Origin: Channallabes apus
Taxonomy: Eukaryota > Chordata > Actinopteri > Siluriformes > Clariidae
Direction of reading: 5' to 3'
Assembly: GCA_030522415.1 (NCBI GenBank)
Contig: CM060112.1
Span: 7,947,001-8,011,000, forward strand
Length of the DNA stretch: 64,000 bases
In this document: one piece after another, positions 11,216 through 22,179 of the stretch
How positions within the stretch are numbered: the stretch's first letter is position 1
Layout of the letters: the number at the start of each line of letters is the position of its first letter
Notes under the pieces: generated by a model
What the model was told of the DNA's origin: nothing
Databases searched by the model: none
The model's input: only the letters and a program-made list of their open reading frames with translations
Program-made: the position numbers and the translations under genes

Positions 11216-13309
11216 ACTGCATTGTGGAGCGTTCTGTTTCAAGGTGACCTGGACGAGCCGGCATTGTATGAAGTCACACTCATTAAGCAAGAGAGTGTGT
11301 GTATCCTTTGTAATCCCGTGGGAGACATATCATACCGCTGCCTCCTTCTTGTCACTTCTAGGTGGCGTCCACATAAAACAAAGCTGCCATTAACAAGAAA
11401 GCAGGAGAATATATGGTGAGGACGAGTAAATGTGTCATTTAAGGCGACACGGTAACATGTTTGTTGCCAAATTGGAAAAGGCAGATTCACTGAAAGCCGT
11501 ACTTTTAATCTTTCTTGTAAGTTGACATCTCTTTTTTTTATTTCCTTTTTTTTTTTTTTTTTTGATTCACATGATTTGTACTGATTTGCATAATGTCCAC
11601 ATGCTGACTGGAAAATGCAAGAATATTCAAATCTCCATGGGTGTTGGAGATGCAACTGAGTCATCACAAAAAAAGAAAACTTTGCTACTTATTTATGAAT
11701 GCTCAACTAACCAGCCGAAGGCCTTTCAGCAAAGTAAAGTTTAAGTTAGGCGAGAGAATCAAAGATTAAAAAAAAAAAAAAAACTGTAATGAGTGGAATA
11801 AAAGAGAGGAAATTGAAATAAAGGCAAAGGAGAAAGATGAGTTTAGCACTGAGTGAAAGAGTGACTTTTGGATTGTACGGTTCCGACATACAAAAGTGTG
11901 TGTTGTAGGATTCGGTGTGTTGTAGGTGAACAGCGTTTTTACTTTTGCTTTCAAGTTTGAACGTCCTTTTCTTTTTTTTATTAGATTTTTTTTTTTTGAT
12001 CTACCGAAGTCGATTAGCTGATATCACCTCGCACTACAGATCTGCTCATTTTCCCTTTGCTCCCTGTGAGCCGAGATTCCCTTTTAATGACACCAATCTC
12101 ACTTCGGGCTGCCAGCAGTGAAGTCCACATGCTGACTGGAAATCGTTCCTCTCATCAAAATCCACACTCCGTGCTTTAATTATTCATGCCTAAAGAGGGT
12201 ATGCAATATTAAAACATCCCCAGGCAGTAGCGCAGCCCAGGAGAAATATACCGCTCTGACTTAAACATGCAGCATCACAACGAATAGCTAATGTCGAGCC
12301 GTGAATCCGTGCTAGTCCACATTTGTTTACTCTGAGGTGTAATTAGCGCTGCAGCAGTTTTACCACATGCTCTCTATGAAAATGGAGGCTGACATTAGAT
12401 CAGAATCACTTTTCACTGAAGAAGAAACGATGCCAGGAAAATGACAACGGTTAATTCGATGTGTCTTGTTTGATTTTATTATCTGATTGTGTTTCAATGC
12501 TTTTTTACCTCCAGGTGAATAAACTCACTCACTTTTCTTGGATCAAGGGCTACAATACTTGAGGGCCCCTTCCTCATTAGGCAGAATTTTAACATAAATG
12601 CAGCTACAGGGTCACGGTATATGTAGCATTTACAGGTTTGACCCCTTTTATTTAGGCGACATTTAAAAAAAGAAGAAAACGTTTCTTTCCTGAACTTTCA
12701 ATTTGGCCAAAATAAGAATCTCTGAAGTTAGTTCCTTAAGAAATTGTCCAAGCTTTATTTCAGGAGCGTGAGGATACTGACATAAATTCCTGCCTTCCTA
12801 CTGTAGGAAAGTGCTTTCTCATTGTAGCCCAAGAAGAACCTCTGTTCTGAACTCGAAACCCTGTGAGGCGAGACCTTCGACAATCCATCATTTAAACCCT
12901 TCCGGACTGTGAACGACACTCCAGTCCGTTTCTCATCACTCATCATTTCAGATGTTCCAATTTACTTTTCCCCTCGCAGATAAATACATTTGACTTGAGC
13001 AGGTAGAGAAGCGCATTCTTGTGCTTCAGAGCCGGAGCTGCTGCAGAAAGCTTCTATTCCTATTTTTCCTTTCAGATGAAGGGAAGGACTTGGGTGAAAA
13101 GTCTGAAGTATTTGGCCCCTGTTTGGTTTGTAAAGCCAGACACGAGGGAAAATTACAGCAGCTCGACATGCTTTCAATCCCACTTCTAAAAGACTAACCC
13201 ACTGCAAGAGCCCAGTGCTGCTCATTATCCACACTATAATAAAGCTCAAAGTACTTTTGTGTGAGCCGCTGTGTTTACGTGTAGCCAAAATGGGCTTTGT
13301 GTTGTGAGG
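11216..13309. other. Unique sequence with possible regulatory content
   Basis: There is no recognisable gene or mobile element. Poly-T and poly-A tracts lie near 11544-11563 and 11768-11783. The 20-mer GTCCACATGCTGACTGGAAA occurs twice, at 11595-11614 and 12123-12142. The portion 12000-12440 looks constrained and is listed separately. Confidence 0.5.
12000..12440. promoter_or_regulatory. Candidate conserved non-coding element
   Basis: This block lacks repeat signatures and low-complexity runs. It contains homeodomain-like sites such as TTTAATTATTCATG and GTGTAATTAGCGCTGC, a forkhead-like TGTTTAC and E-box-like words. The texture resembles vertebrate developmental enhancers. Function is inferred from composition only; no alignment was available. 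Confidence 0.28.

Positions 13310-13340
<31 letters not shown>
13310..13340. repeat. (GT)n microsatellite
   Basis: A GT dinucleotide run with one early interruption. Confidence 0.9.
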
Positions 13341-13569
13341 AGACAGTATTTCGCTGTGTGTGTTTGCAGAATGCAGAGAGTCAGCAGAAAACCTTTTGAC
13401 ATGCCACAGCTGATCATTCAAATTCCCGCGGAGCTCCAGCTTTATCTCCTGTTGCCAAACACTCTTTTCTCTCCCTCACTGTCTGTCTCTCTCCCTTTTC
13501 TTTCTCCCGTTAGCATCAGAGATTACCCCCTCATGCTTTACCCAGCGTAATGAACTTCATACAACCTTG

Positions 13570-13580
13570 GTGTTTTTTTT

Positions 13581-13636
<56 letters not shown>

Positions 13637-13670
13637 TATTCATTTATTTATTATTTATTTATTTATTGCA
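13570..13670. repeat. Poly-T, (AT)n and (TTTA)n compound repeat
   Basis: A T-tract is followed by about 20 AT units (13588-13629) and then by imperfect TTTA/TTTATT units. Confidence 0.9.
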
Positions 13671-14536
13671 TTCCTGTACCGCATGCTGTGTTTTCATGTG
13701 GTGATAACTGTCGTTCTGCATTAATGCTGCAGGCGATGTGTAAAAAGCCTTTTTCCTTTAGTTGTCTCCGCTGCTGGACGTGAATGATGTGGACAGATCT
13801 GCTGCCCTGTGTCTTTCTCTCCAGAAGCATTCTCCACAGTTTCTGACTCACAAACACATCTTGCAACGGTGCACAAAGCGTGTGTGGGGTTTTTTTTTTT
13901 TTTAGGAAAACAGTGATACGCTATTCCCGTGTTCGCCCATCCAATTCAGCGCTGCTCTGTTGCTTTGCACATAAAATATACAGTCTTGCGGATATCCTTT
14001 GAATATCATTAGCTTCACCGCTGACAAAATGGAAGTGACACAGATGAAAACCTCCCTGTTGAGTTAAACAGAATTGAATGGACTTCGTTTATCTCCAACA
14101 CGCAGGGGCAAAGGGTTGATTATCACTAGAACATATGAAGCCTGTTAATGAAAAAAAAAAAAAAAAAACCTTAGGGGGCAGAACAGGAAGGGATCATGAC
14201 AAAGCTGATAAGCAATGAAATCAAGCCTTATGTGCTAGTCAAAACACAAGCATAGGCATGCACATTCTTGCAGACGCTGATTACAAACCCTTGAAATTGG
14301 AATATTATTTTCTATTTTGATTTTTTTTTTTTTTACAATTGGGCTAATTTTAAGTAAGTAATAAGTAAGAAATCATAAATCAAACAACTAACTAAGTGCT
14401 ATAATATGCATTAAATATGAAAATACTGTATGACTACATGAGGACAGAATTCTGGTTTGTAAAACTGAACTGAAAGCAGCTTCATGTTTGCATGAAGATG
14501 TATTTTTGTCCCAAAACAACATTCTTGTCGTTACTT
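13671..14536. other. No gene or recognised repeat
   Basis: Unique-looking sequence with several mononucleotide tracts (about 13890-13904, 14150-14168, 14322-14336). No exon or element is recognised. Confidence 0.5.
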
Positions 14537-15240
14537 GCAGTCTCTACCGCTTTATCCTGTGTCGCGGGGGCCCTGGATCCTTCCTCTGGAGCACCAGGTG
14601 GGGTACACTCTCGACAGGGTGCAACACAAATGCTCATTCACACACTTTGGCAATGCTAATTAGCAGTGGTGTCAAAAGTATTCACATTCATTACTTGAGT
14701 AGAAGTATAGATACTAGGGTTCAAAAATACTTCTTTAGAAGTTGAAGTATCAACCCAAGCTTTTTACTTAAGTAAAAGTGTAAAAGTACTGGTTTCAAAA
14801 CGACTTAAAGTATAAAAGTAAAAGTACCGTGAGGGGCGACAAAAGCATTAAGGGGGGGTGCGTTGGGCGCGTTCTTATCATGCGCCTGGGGGGGGGGGGG
14901 GGGGTTGCGCGTTCTGATCATAAAAATAGAGTAACGAGGCTATTTTTAAAATGTAAGGAGTAGAAAGTACAGATAATTGCTTAAAAATGTAAGGAGTAGA
15001 AGTAAAAAGTCGGCTGAAAAATAATTACTCCAGTAAAGTATAGATGCCCAAAATTTCTACTTAAGTAAGGTAACGAAGTATTTGTACCTCTACTAATTAG
15101 CCTAATCTGCATGTCTTTGGAATGTGGGAGGAAACTGGAGGACGTAGAGGAAACCTACCAAGCACGGGGAGAACATGCAAACTTCATGCTTACAGACATG
15201 AGGTGGGAATCGAACCCGGACCCTGGAAGAGCATGCTGCC
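14537..15240 (-). mobile_element. DANA/Mermaid-like SINE interrupted by a MITE
   Basis: The 3' half (TCTACCGCTTTATCCTGTG through GGGGTACACTCTCGACAGGG, 14537-14663) and the 5' half (ATTAGCCTAATCTGCATGTC through CGAACCCGGACCCTGGAAG, 15093-15230) join into one minus-strand SINE if 14664-15092 is removed. The tRNA-like head is eroded after about 15230. Confidence 0.82.
14664..15092. mobile_element. hAT-type MITE with 8-bp target duplication
   Basis: A 429-bp insert lies within a SINE and is flanked exactly by CTAATTAG (14656-14663 and 15093-15100). An 8-bp duplication is the hallmark of hAT transposons. The ends begin CAGTGGTGTC and, inverted, TAGAGGTACA, and continue with related inverted sequence (ACTTGAGTAGAAGTATAGAT versus ACTTAAGTAGAAAT...). 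The interior contains a G18 tract with GCGCGTTCT repeats on either side (about 14861-14920). No transposase is encoded. Confidence 0.8.
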
Positions 15241-15449
15241 TAAAATAGAATATAGTATGTAATATAGAGTATATTCTTTTCCATATAAATCTATATATGA
15301 TAGTCTCAGTTTGATTAATGAACAAATTTTTATTGATATATTATTTATTTTAAGTTTAAATCATGTTTACCTTAGAGAAACACACTTTTCATTATAATTG
15401 CATGATGTTTGTAAATGCAGTGCAGAAATGTGATGCTGTCATCCGATGC

Positions 15450-16142
15450 CCTCTATCACCAATGTCTTTCAACGTGCACACCAGACATCAGGAGGAACAC
15501 ACTTCATCGGGTGCTTGTTTGTACAGAGCTGAAGCGAAGGTTGACTGCGGAGCTTAAAATCAATGTTACAGTTGTTTTGATATAAAAGCGAAGGAAAGTC
15601 CCAGGGGCAATGAGTTACGCAAGGGTTAACAGCAGACCAGACTAACCAGACAGCTACAGAAGCAGCCCTCACACAAGCTTTCTTCGGTCAGGGGCGAAAG
15701 TTTGCATCCCCCATGATTTATTTTTACTTAAAAACAAACACTGTAATTTATAATTCATAAAAAAAAACTGTGAGTGTGTCTAGCAAAGAGATAACAATCC
15801 AACCACATACAATAAAAGAGAACAACAGGGGGAAAAAGGTTGAAGAAGAAGTTTTGCTGTGACCCTCTCTGTCTCCAGACATAATTCAAATCGGACAGTG
15901 TACAACCTCTACCAGAGTTTAAACAGATCCAAAGAAAGTAAGTGAGGTCAAAGGTAGTGGATCCAAAAGCTGTTAGTGTTGTAGTGGTGTGAAAGGTGGG
16001 AAATTGTGGGAAGGTCAGGTCAGGTTTTTTTTAGGAATTAAATAAAGAAAGAAAGAAGCCAATTCCATTGGTTCAACTTTAGCTTCATTATGGTGCACAT
16101 TTGCACATGTTAATGTTTCAACAACCTTATGCAACATTACAC
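15450..16142 (-). repeat. Left arm of a long inverted repeat (unnamed ~0.69-kb unit)
   Basis: This segment is the reverse complement of 18066-18733 along nearly its whole length, with scattered substitutions and small gaps. Shared words include GGTGCACATTTGCACATG, AACAACCTTATGCAACATTA and GCTTGTTTGTACAGAGCTGA. I see no transposase and no terminal inverted repeats within the unit. Because the other copy interrupts a SINE, the unit is probably a mobile element of unknown class inserted twice. Confidence 0.8.
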
Positions 16143-16148
16143 CATTTT

Positions 16149-16427
16149 ATTTTAATCCAGGGTTGGGTGGGCACTGGTGGCTCAGTGGTAGGTGGTTCTC
16201 CTGCCATGCGGAAGGCCTGGGTTCGATTCCCAGCCAGTGCCCAAACCCCAGCCACGGGATACAGTGCCGGTCCCAAGCCAGGATAAAAAATGGGAGGGTT
16301 GCGTCAGGAAGGGCATCCGGCATAAAACCTGTGCCAAGTTGTAGTGCGGACCGGATATTCCACTGTGGCGACCCCTTGTCGGGAGCAGCCGAAAGACCAA
16401 CAACAACAACATTTTAATCCAGGGTTG
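16149..16427 (+). mobile_element. tRNA-Gly-derived SINE with 17-bp target duplication
   Basis: The perfect 17-mer ATTTTAATCCAGGGTTG lies at 16149-16165 and 16411-16427 and frames a 245-bp insert. The head, from about 16169, closely follows tRNA-Gly(GCC): A-box-like TGGCTCAGTGG, anticodon region CTGCCATG, B box GGTTCGATTCC and a closing acceptor AGCCAGTGCC. The body contains GGAAGGGCATCCGGCATAAA and ACTGTGGCGACCCC, a tail common in fish SINEs, and ends in (CAA)n. The complete head, long duplication and simple tail indicate a full-length, fairly recent insertion. Confidence 0.92.
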
Positions 16428-16439
16428 CATTTATTTTTG

Positions 16440-16895
16440 ACCCAGACTTTGGGTTTAATGACCCAAGAGTCGAACCTCTCTATAAATTCTCCTAAAGCAC
16501 ATCCCCAATACTTTAAATGGGGTTAAGATCAGAACTCTGTGGTTGCCAGTTCATGTGTGAAAATGTTTCCTCATGCTCCCAGAAAATTATTTTATAATCC
16601 GAGTCCTGGAATATGGCCGTGTCATCAGGGAAGAAAAACTCCATACCTGTAGATGTGACACTCTGGTCATTCAGTACATACAGGTCATGACTTCATTTTA
16701 TTGCCACATAATGTTGCTGAGTCTAGAACTAAGCAACTGAAGCAACACCAAATCATAACACTGTGTACTGTATTCACTTTGCGTGATGGGTGCATCGCTT
16801 CCTGCGTTTCCCTTCGTACTCTGACGCACATATCGCTCTGGTATAGGATCAATCTGGACTCATCAGACCACATGACCTTTTTCCATTGCATGCAG
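16440..16895 (-). pseudogene. Tc1-like transposase fragment, minus strand
   Basis: The minus strand encodes VMWSDESRLILYQSD, holding the first catalytic Asp of the DDE triad, then VMIWCCFSCLVLDSATLCG (family VMIWGCFS), then FFFPDDTAIFQDSD around the second Asp, then MNWQPQSSDLNPI before the third acidic residue. The N-terminal DNA-binding domain and C-terminus are absent. Small frameshifts separate the blocks. Confidence 0.8.
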
Positions 16896-16929
16896 TTAGA
16901 GGGTCAAAAGCTTCAGTTAATATTTACAT

Positions 16930-17250
16930 TAATCATCAGAATGGACGGAATCTCAGTGACTTTAACCATGTCATTGTTGTTGGTGCCAGAAAAGCTGGTT
17001 TGAATATTTAATCTATTAAGACACTGATTTCCTTTGAGGGTCTGCAGGCTGAAACAATTGTAGATAAGAGAGGTATAAAAGGAAAATAGCTAAATACTGT
17101 AGATAGGGCATCTTTACAAGCGTGATAAAATAGAAAACCATCTGACGTTGTCAGACATTGAAAGGGATGTTCTACAACAGCAGACGACTGCATCAGGCAC
17201 CACTTCTGTCAACCAAGAACAACAGACTCACCAAAACAGACCAGGCTTTA
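16930..17250 (+). pseudogene. Tc1-like transposase fragment, plus strand
   Basis: A different Tc1 piece lies next to the minus-strand fragment. A plus frame reads SDFNHVIVVGARKAGLNI, like the N-terminal helix-turn-helix region SDFERGMVVGAR.AGLSI. Downstream DNA around 17168-17215 (GGATGTTCTACAACAGCAGA, CACTTCTGTCAACCAAGAAC) matches from memory the inter-domain region of the same fish family. The catalytic domain is missing. Confidence 0.6.
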
Positions 17251-17889
17251 TGAATACCACAGCAGGAAAAATTGGCATTTACATTGTAAATGACTTTGAA
17301 AGTTCACCAAGTTTAACAGTTCTAAAGTTTTCCAACAGGGTTTGTTAGAATGTGACCATTAGCAGATTGCAGGCCATGAATATACTGTACCTCCAAGAAG
17401 GTTACAGTAAGTGCAAAAACTTTAGGTAACATTATTTTGTTATTAAAATCAAACTACTGCATACATTATTCAACCATTTATTTGTGAAATGTAATAATGA
17501 AGGACTATAGATGAAACCTAACACACTCAATTATTTTTTTTATTCTGATGACAGTTCTTCATCATCTTCATTTTGTCTTGAGGGTTTGCAAACATTTGCA
17601 TCTGACTGTACTGTATATCCCACTGGTGTTCCATTCGTCCATAAACTGGAGCATCCCAAATGAGCATTACGCCACACTGTCTGTCCTGCCAGAGGGTAAA
17701 ACCTGTCAGTGTGTTCCTGTGCCAGTCTAACAAGAGCTTGATGATTTTTTTTTTGGATGTTTCTATTGCTAATTTTATTTTGCTGCATTTTGGTTAAAAT
17801 GTGCATGATTTCTGATTTTCCATCCAAATGAGTTAATTATTTTGGCCAAACAAAAAATTGATGAACATAAAATGTTTAATTTACTCACC
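17251..17889. other. Loop segment between inverted arms, no gene assigned
   Basis: A minus-strand frame of 95 codons (17540-17827) is open and carries ALVRLAQEHTDRFYPLAGQT and LWTNGTPVGYT, vaguely reminiscent of a C-type lectin WTDGTPVDYT block. There is no splice evidence or other support. I treat the region as unassigned. Confidence 0.35.
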
Positions 17890-18830
17890 ATGCTCTACTG
17901 TATGCCACTTATCCTGTTTAGGGTCTTGGGAGGCCTGGAGCCTTTCTCAGGGGAAATGGGGGGCGGTGGGTAGGATGCACCCAGGGTGGGACACAAGCAT
18001 AAATACACTCACACACTATGGGTATTTTGGTAATGCCAATGAGTCTTAATTTGTCTTTGGACTGTGTGTAATGTTGCATAAGGTTGTTGAAATAATACCA
18101 TGTGCAAATGTGCACCATCATCTAGCTAAAGGTGAGGCAATAAAATTGGCTTATTTCTTTCTTTCTTTTTCTTTCTTTCTTTCCTCTAAAAAACCTGACC
18201 TGACCTTCCCACAATTTCCCACCTTTCACACCACTACAACACGAACAGCTTTTGGATCCACTACCTTTGACCTCACTTACTTTCTTTGTATCTGTTTAAA
18301 CTCTGGTAGAGGTTGTACACTGTCCGATTTGAATTATGTCTGGAGACAGAGAGGGTCACGGCAAAACTTCTTCTTGAATCTTTTTCCCCCACAGTATGTG
18401 GTTCGGATTGTTCTCTCTTTGCTAGACACACTCAATTTTTTATGAATTATAAATTACAATGTTTGTTTTTAAGTACAAAAAAACATGGGGGATGCAAACT
18501 TTTGCACCTGTGTGAGGCTACTACTGTAGCCGTCTGGTTAGTCTAGTCTGCTGTTAACCTTTGCGTAACTCATTGCCCCTGGGACTTTCCTTCGCTTTTA
18601 TATCAAAACAACTGTAACATTGATTTTAAGCTTCGCGGTCAACCTTCGCTTCAGCTCTGTACAAACAAGCAACCACTGTCAGACATTTCTCCTGATGTCT
18701 GGTGTGCATGCTGAAAGACATTAGTGATAGAGGAAACCAGAGGACCTGGAGGAAACCGCCAAAGCCCTGGGAGACCATGCAGATGCCATGCGCATAAACC
18801 CGGAGGTGGGACTCAAACACTCAACTCTGA
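17890..18830 (-). mobile_element. DANA/Mermaid-like SINE interrupted by the right inverted arm
   Basis: The 3' portion lies at 17890-18065 (TCTACTGTATGCCACTTATC, then CCTGGAGCCTTTCTC, ending TCTTTGGACTGTG). The 5' portion resumes at about 18734 (GAGGAAACCAGAGGACCTGG through GGTGGGACTCAAACAC). Family copies run directly from GGACTGTGGGAGGAAAC, so 18066-18733 is an insertion at this point. TACTGTA at 17896-17902 replaces a TA in the family sequence TTCTATACCGC. Confidence 0.72.
18066..18733 (+). repeat. Right arm of the long inverted repeat
   Basis: This is the inverted partner of 15450-16142. It starts GTGTAATGTTGCATAAGG and ends near GACATTAGTGATAGAG. It contains a (CTTT)n stretch at about 18150-18184 that corresponds to a GAAAG stretch in the left arm. 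It sits inside a SINE, which gives its boundaries to within a few bases. Confidence 0.8.
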
Positions 18831-18954
18831 CTTTTTTTTTTTATTTGTATTTATTATAAATGTGTGGAAGAGTAAAGTCAAACAGTGTTGAGAACATTTT
18901 GGAGTGTAAGTCTGAAAAATGTGTTTAGTGCAAAAAACAATTTATCAACCAAAG

Positions 18955-19440
18955 AACATCATGTCCATGCCGAGGCATGGTGGTGGCAGCATCCTGCTGT
19001 AGGGCTGCTTCATTAGAGCTGGGACTGGGGCTGTAGTCGAGATATATGGAAACATAAATAGCTCGAAATACCTATCTATTTTGGCACAAAAGCTGCAGGC
19101 TTGTGTTAGACAGCTGAAGATGAGGAAAAATATCACCTTCTAGCACAATAACAACCTGAAGCACAAACGCAAGTCAACAAAGAAAAGCTCCGGGAGAATA
19201 AGATCAGCATTTTGGAACGTTCCAGTCAGAGCGCTGATTGAAATTCTATTGAAAACCTGTGGAATGATTTAAAGAGGGCTGTGCACAGGAGATTTCTTAG
19301 CAATTTAATAGATGAAGCATTTCTACGAGAAAGAGTGGAAATATGCTAAGCTGGTAGACTTCAAGCTACAGTAAATTGAGTGGTGTATTACAAGCAAAAG
19401 GTGTTTCCACAAAGTATTAGTTAAGGGCTATGCACACTAA
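18955..19440 (+). pseudogene. Tc1-like transposase C-terminal half
   Basis: The plus strand shows MPRHGGGSIL then GCFIRAGTGAVVEIYGNIN (family GCFSAAGTGALVKIDG), then SSKYLSILAQKLQACVRQLK, then a degraded HNNNLKHKRKSTKK (family HDNDPKHKSKSTKEW) around the second catalytic Asp, which is Asn here. It continues to RALIEILLKTCGMI (family ..DLNPIENLW) and to a KEWKYAKLVDFKLQ tail. Stops and frameshifts are frequent. The N-terminal half and the termini are missing. Confidence 0.85.
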
Positions 19441-22179
19441 TGCAAAGTTATTTCTTTTTCATTTGCCCCCATCGCCCAGACACCCCACCCCAACCCCCCA
19501 CCCCCATTCCCCCGCACCCATTTCCCCATTGAAAATTTGGTCTTGTTTGCAGCATTATTGTACCTTTATACTATCCATAGAAGAGATTTATTGGCTGCCT
19601 GAAGGCTAGTTAAATTGTTAGCCTCAGTCATTATTTCTTTTATGTCTGGAAGCCATATTTTGCCGTTGCCAAGCAACAGAGTTCTAATCACTTTAAGCAC
19701 TTGAACGGCGAGTGTCATGTTTGTACCTTTCTACAGCAAAAGCATGGATTTATGACCTCCATTATGTGTGTGATGAGCTGGAGCTCTTCGATGATGTCAT
19801 CACATAGCCGCTCTTGCAAAATAATTATGCCAAGTTACAGTTTGGAAGGCATTCGGGTGACACATGCCTTGTATTACACACGCAAAGCAAACATTTCAGA
19901 CTGTCTCATTAGCACTAAACTAAAATAAACTTGTCACAGGTGTTCATTTTTTTTTTTTCATTTTGTTTGTTATCTTCTGATTCAGTAACACTGTCCTTAC
20001 AGAAAATATACAAAAAATACCCCAGTGAGTTGTCATGCTTCACATTTAAAATGTACACATGAGGTTTTATGTTAACACTTTACCTGTTACCTGTTAAAAA
20101 AAAAGTTTTACATGTCATGTCTCATTATTATTATTATTATTATTACTAATTAAATTAATTTTTACATGTGACTATTTTATGTTGATTTTTTTTATGATTA
20201 ATTAAAGTTATTTGCTTTGCTTTTAGTTTTTATGTACATATTTTTTTATTTACCTCCAATTTTACACAATTTAATTTTAATGATTTTACATGATTTTTGT
20301 CGTGTAAAACATTTTTTTCTCATTTGTTTTATTTCCATGCATTTTTCCTACACATAGTTAAAATATTGTTTTTATCATTAATTAATTGTTTACTTTTTAC
20401 ATATCTGTTATTTTTAATTATTTAATTTTATTATTATTTTTAATTTTTATTATGTGATTCATGTCACGTTCATTCATTAATTTTTATGCAATTGTTTTAC
20501 ACATTTTTTTTTGTTTTTTTTACAAAATTTCTTTGATTATTTAAAAAATGTTGTGATTAAATTGCTTTTAATGTACATTTTAGGTAAATTTATTTTTAGA
20601 AAAATGCAAATCATTAATTTATAGACAAATTTTTCTTCACGTTTTTACATAATTTAATTGTTTCCTTATGCATTTTTTCATGCATGATTTTTGCATGTTT
20701 TTACACATTCCTACATGATTTGTTAATTTTCACATAACACTTTAATAGGTGATTTATTAATTTTTACTTCTGCAGGTGAAAGTTTTTTGCAAATGCCATT
20801 TTTGACATGTATGTGATTATTTTTCCATATAGATGTGGAATTTGCTTAGCGTTTAGCAAACATCTGCACTGAGAGGTAACCAGCTTCACCACTTGCCCTT
20901 GCTTTGCCTCTGGCTCTATCAGTCTGAGCTATCTGTTTACGTCCATCTTTCAAGGTCACCAGCTGTTTAGGATGCTAAACACGTAGCGCCTGCTCCGTGA
21001 CCTCGTCTTTCTCCCCCTCCTCCCCCCTCTCTCTCTCTCTGTGTCTCTGCATCTGTGTCTCACTCTATCCTGCTCTTCTCCTCTTGCTGTCCTCTCCCCA
21101 TCCTACTTTCAATTTTAATACGAGCTTTGCCAATACCAGGGCGCAAAGGCGAAATTATTTATTTTCTAAATCAATCATACTTATATGAGTCCCTTATCAC
21201 GTCGACCTGCTTCCGCAAGAAACGCTTCTTCAGAGCTCTCCATCTCGGAATCCAATTTCCGTGTAGTTTGCAGTTGAGGACAATACCACAGCTATGTGCA
21301 GAAGAGATACCTAGGACCATGTCTCAGGAACATGTCCATATTTATCTGGTCACATGATCGACCTATATACATCAGCCCTGCTCTTGACCTTCATATTCGA
21401 TTTGCTGTTTTCGTTTTCCAAAAAGACTTCTACTCCCCTAAATAAACTCGCTCCCATGCATAGATTACAGACCCCGAAGCTCAAAGCAGATCCATTTTAT
21501 AAAGCATGAGCAGATGGTCGTGTTTACACTGTAAACAGCTAGCTTGGGGATCGTTCCCCCCAAAGCGTAATGTAGTTGAAAATATTGATTCAGACCTCGT
21601 CTCGACAGACCGTTCCCTTCAGTCCGGCACCTGGCTGAAATTGTCCATTTAATAATAATTATCAGTATAGATTTCAATCACATATTGATTTTTTTTTTGT
21701 TTTTAATTAAATCCAAAGACATTTATAATGAGGCAGGAAGAGAAAACTCAACAAAGATACAATTGTATAGGGAAAACTCAAGAAATTATCCTCACTTCTA
21801 ATTTCCATTATGCAAATGTTTAAATAAGATTTTTTTTTAAAAATCTATGAATAAATGCTTCATTTATTTAATTTTACAAAGCATGGCGTTTATATAAACC
21901 AGACATATGGGGCTGCTTCATGTAAAATATAACAAACCTATGATAAAAATGTAAAAGGTTTAAATGTGTTGATTCTTTTAAGAGGTATAAATACTTTATA
22001 CCATTAAATATAGATGTAAACCTCAGGCTTCAACATAATATAATATAATTTTAATGTATAAGGTAAGAATTTGATATTTTATGATATAAAAAACATCTCA
22101 TACAATTAAATCTTAATTCACAAGGATTTGGGATTGAGATTTGATACAACTGAATTTGTTTTTATATACTGTAATTAAA
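19441..22179. other. Unique and AT-rich sequence without a gene
   Basis: A C-rich tract occupies 19463-19529. Bases 19540-19930 look unique and contain an RFX-type X-box, listed separately. From about 20095 to 20800 the sequence is very AT-rich and repeats TTTTACATGATTTTT-like words. A CT-rich patch lies at about 21008-21060. No exon is recognised. Confidence 0.5.
19665..19677. promoter_or_regulatory. Candidate X-box (RFX-binding palindrome)
   Basis: GTTGCCAAGCAAC fits the X-box consensus GTNRCC, short spacer, RGYAAC with a 1-bp spacer. RFX factors drive ciliary genes and other targets from such sites. It lies in non-repetitive sequence but far from any recognised promoter, so function is uncertain. 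Confidence 0.3.

Noticed and set aside
10502..11393. Overlapping plus-strand open frames of 235 and 282 codons
   Set aside because: They arise from the pyrimidine-rich strand, which lacks stop codons. The products are Ser/Phe/Pro/Leu low-complexity with no domain, start context or splice support.
16169..16240. Possible functional tRNA-Gly gene
   Set aside because: The tRNA-like head is followed directly by a SINE body and (CAA)n tail and is framed by a target duplication, so it belongs to a retroposon.
17540..17827. C-type lectin exon
   Set aside because: Only WTNGTPVGYT is suggestive. The conserved cysteines and WIGL-type blocks are absent, and there are no convincing splice sites.
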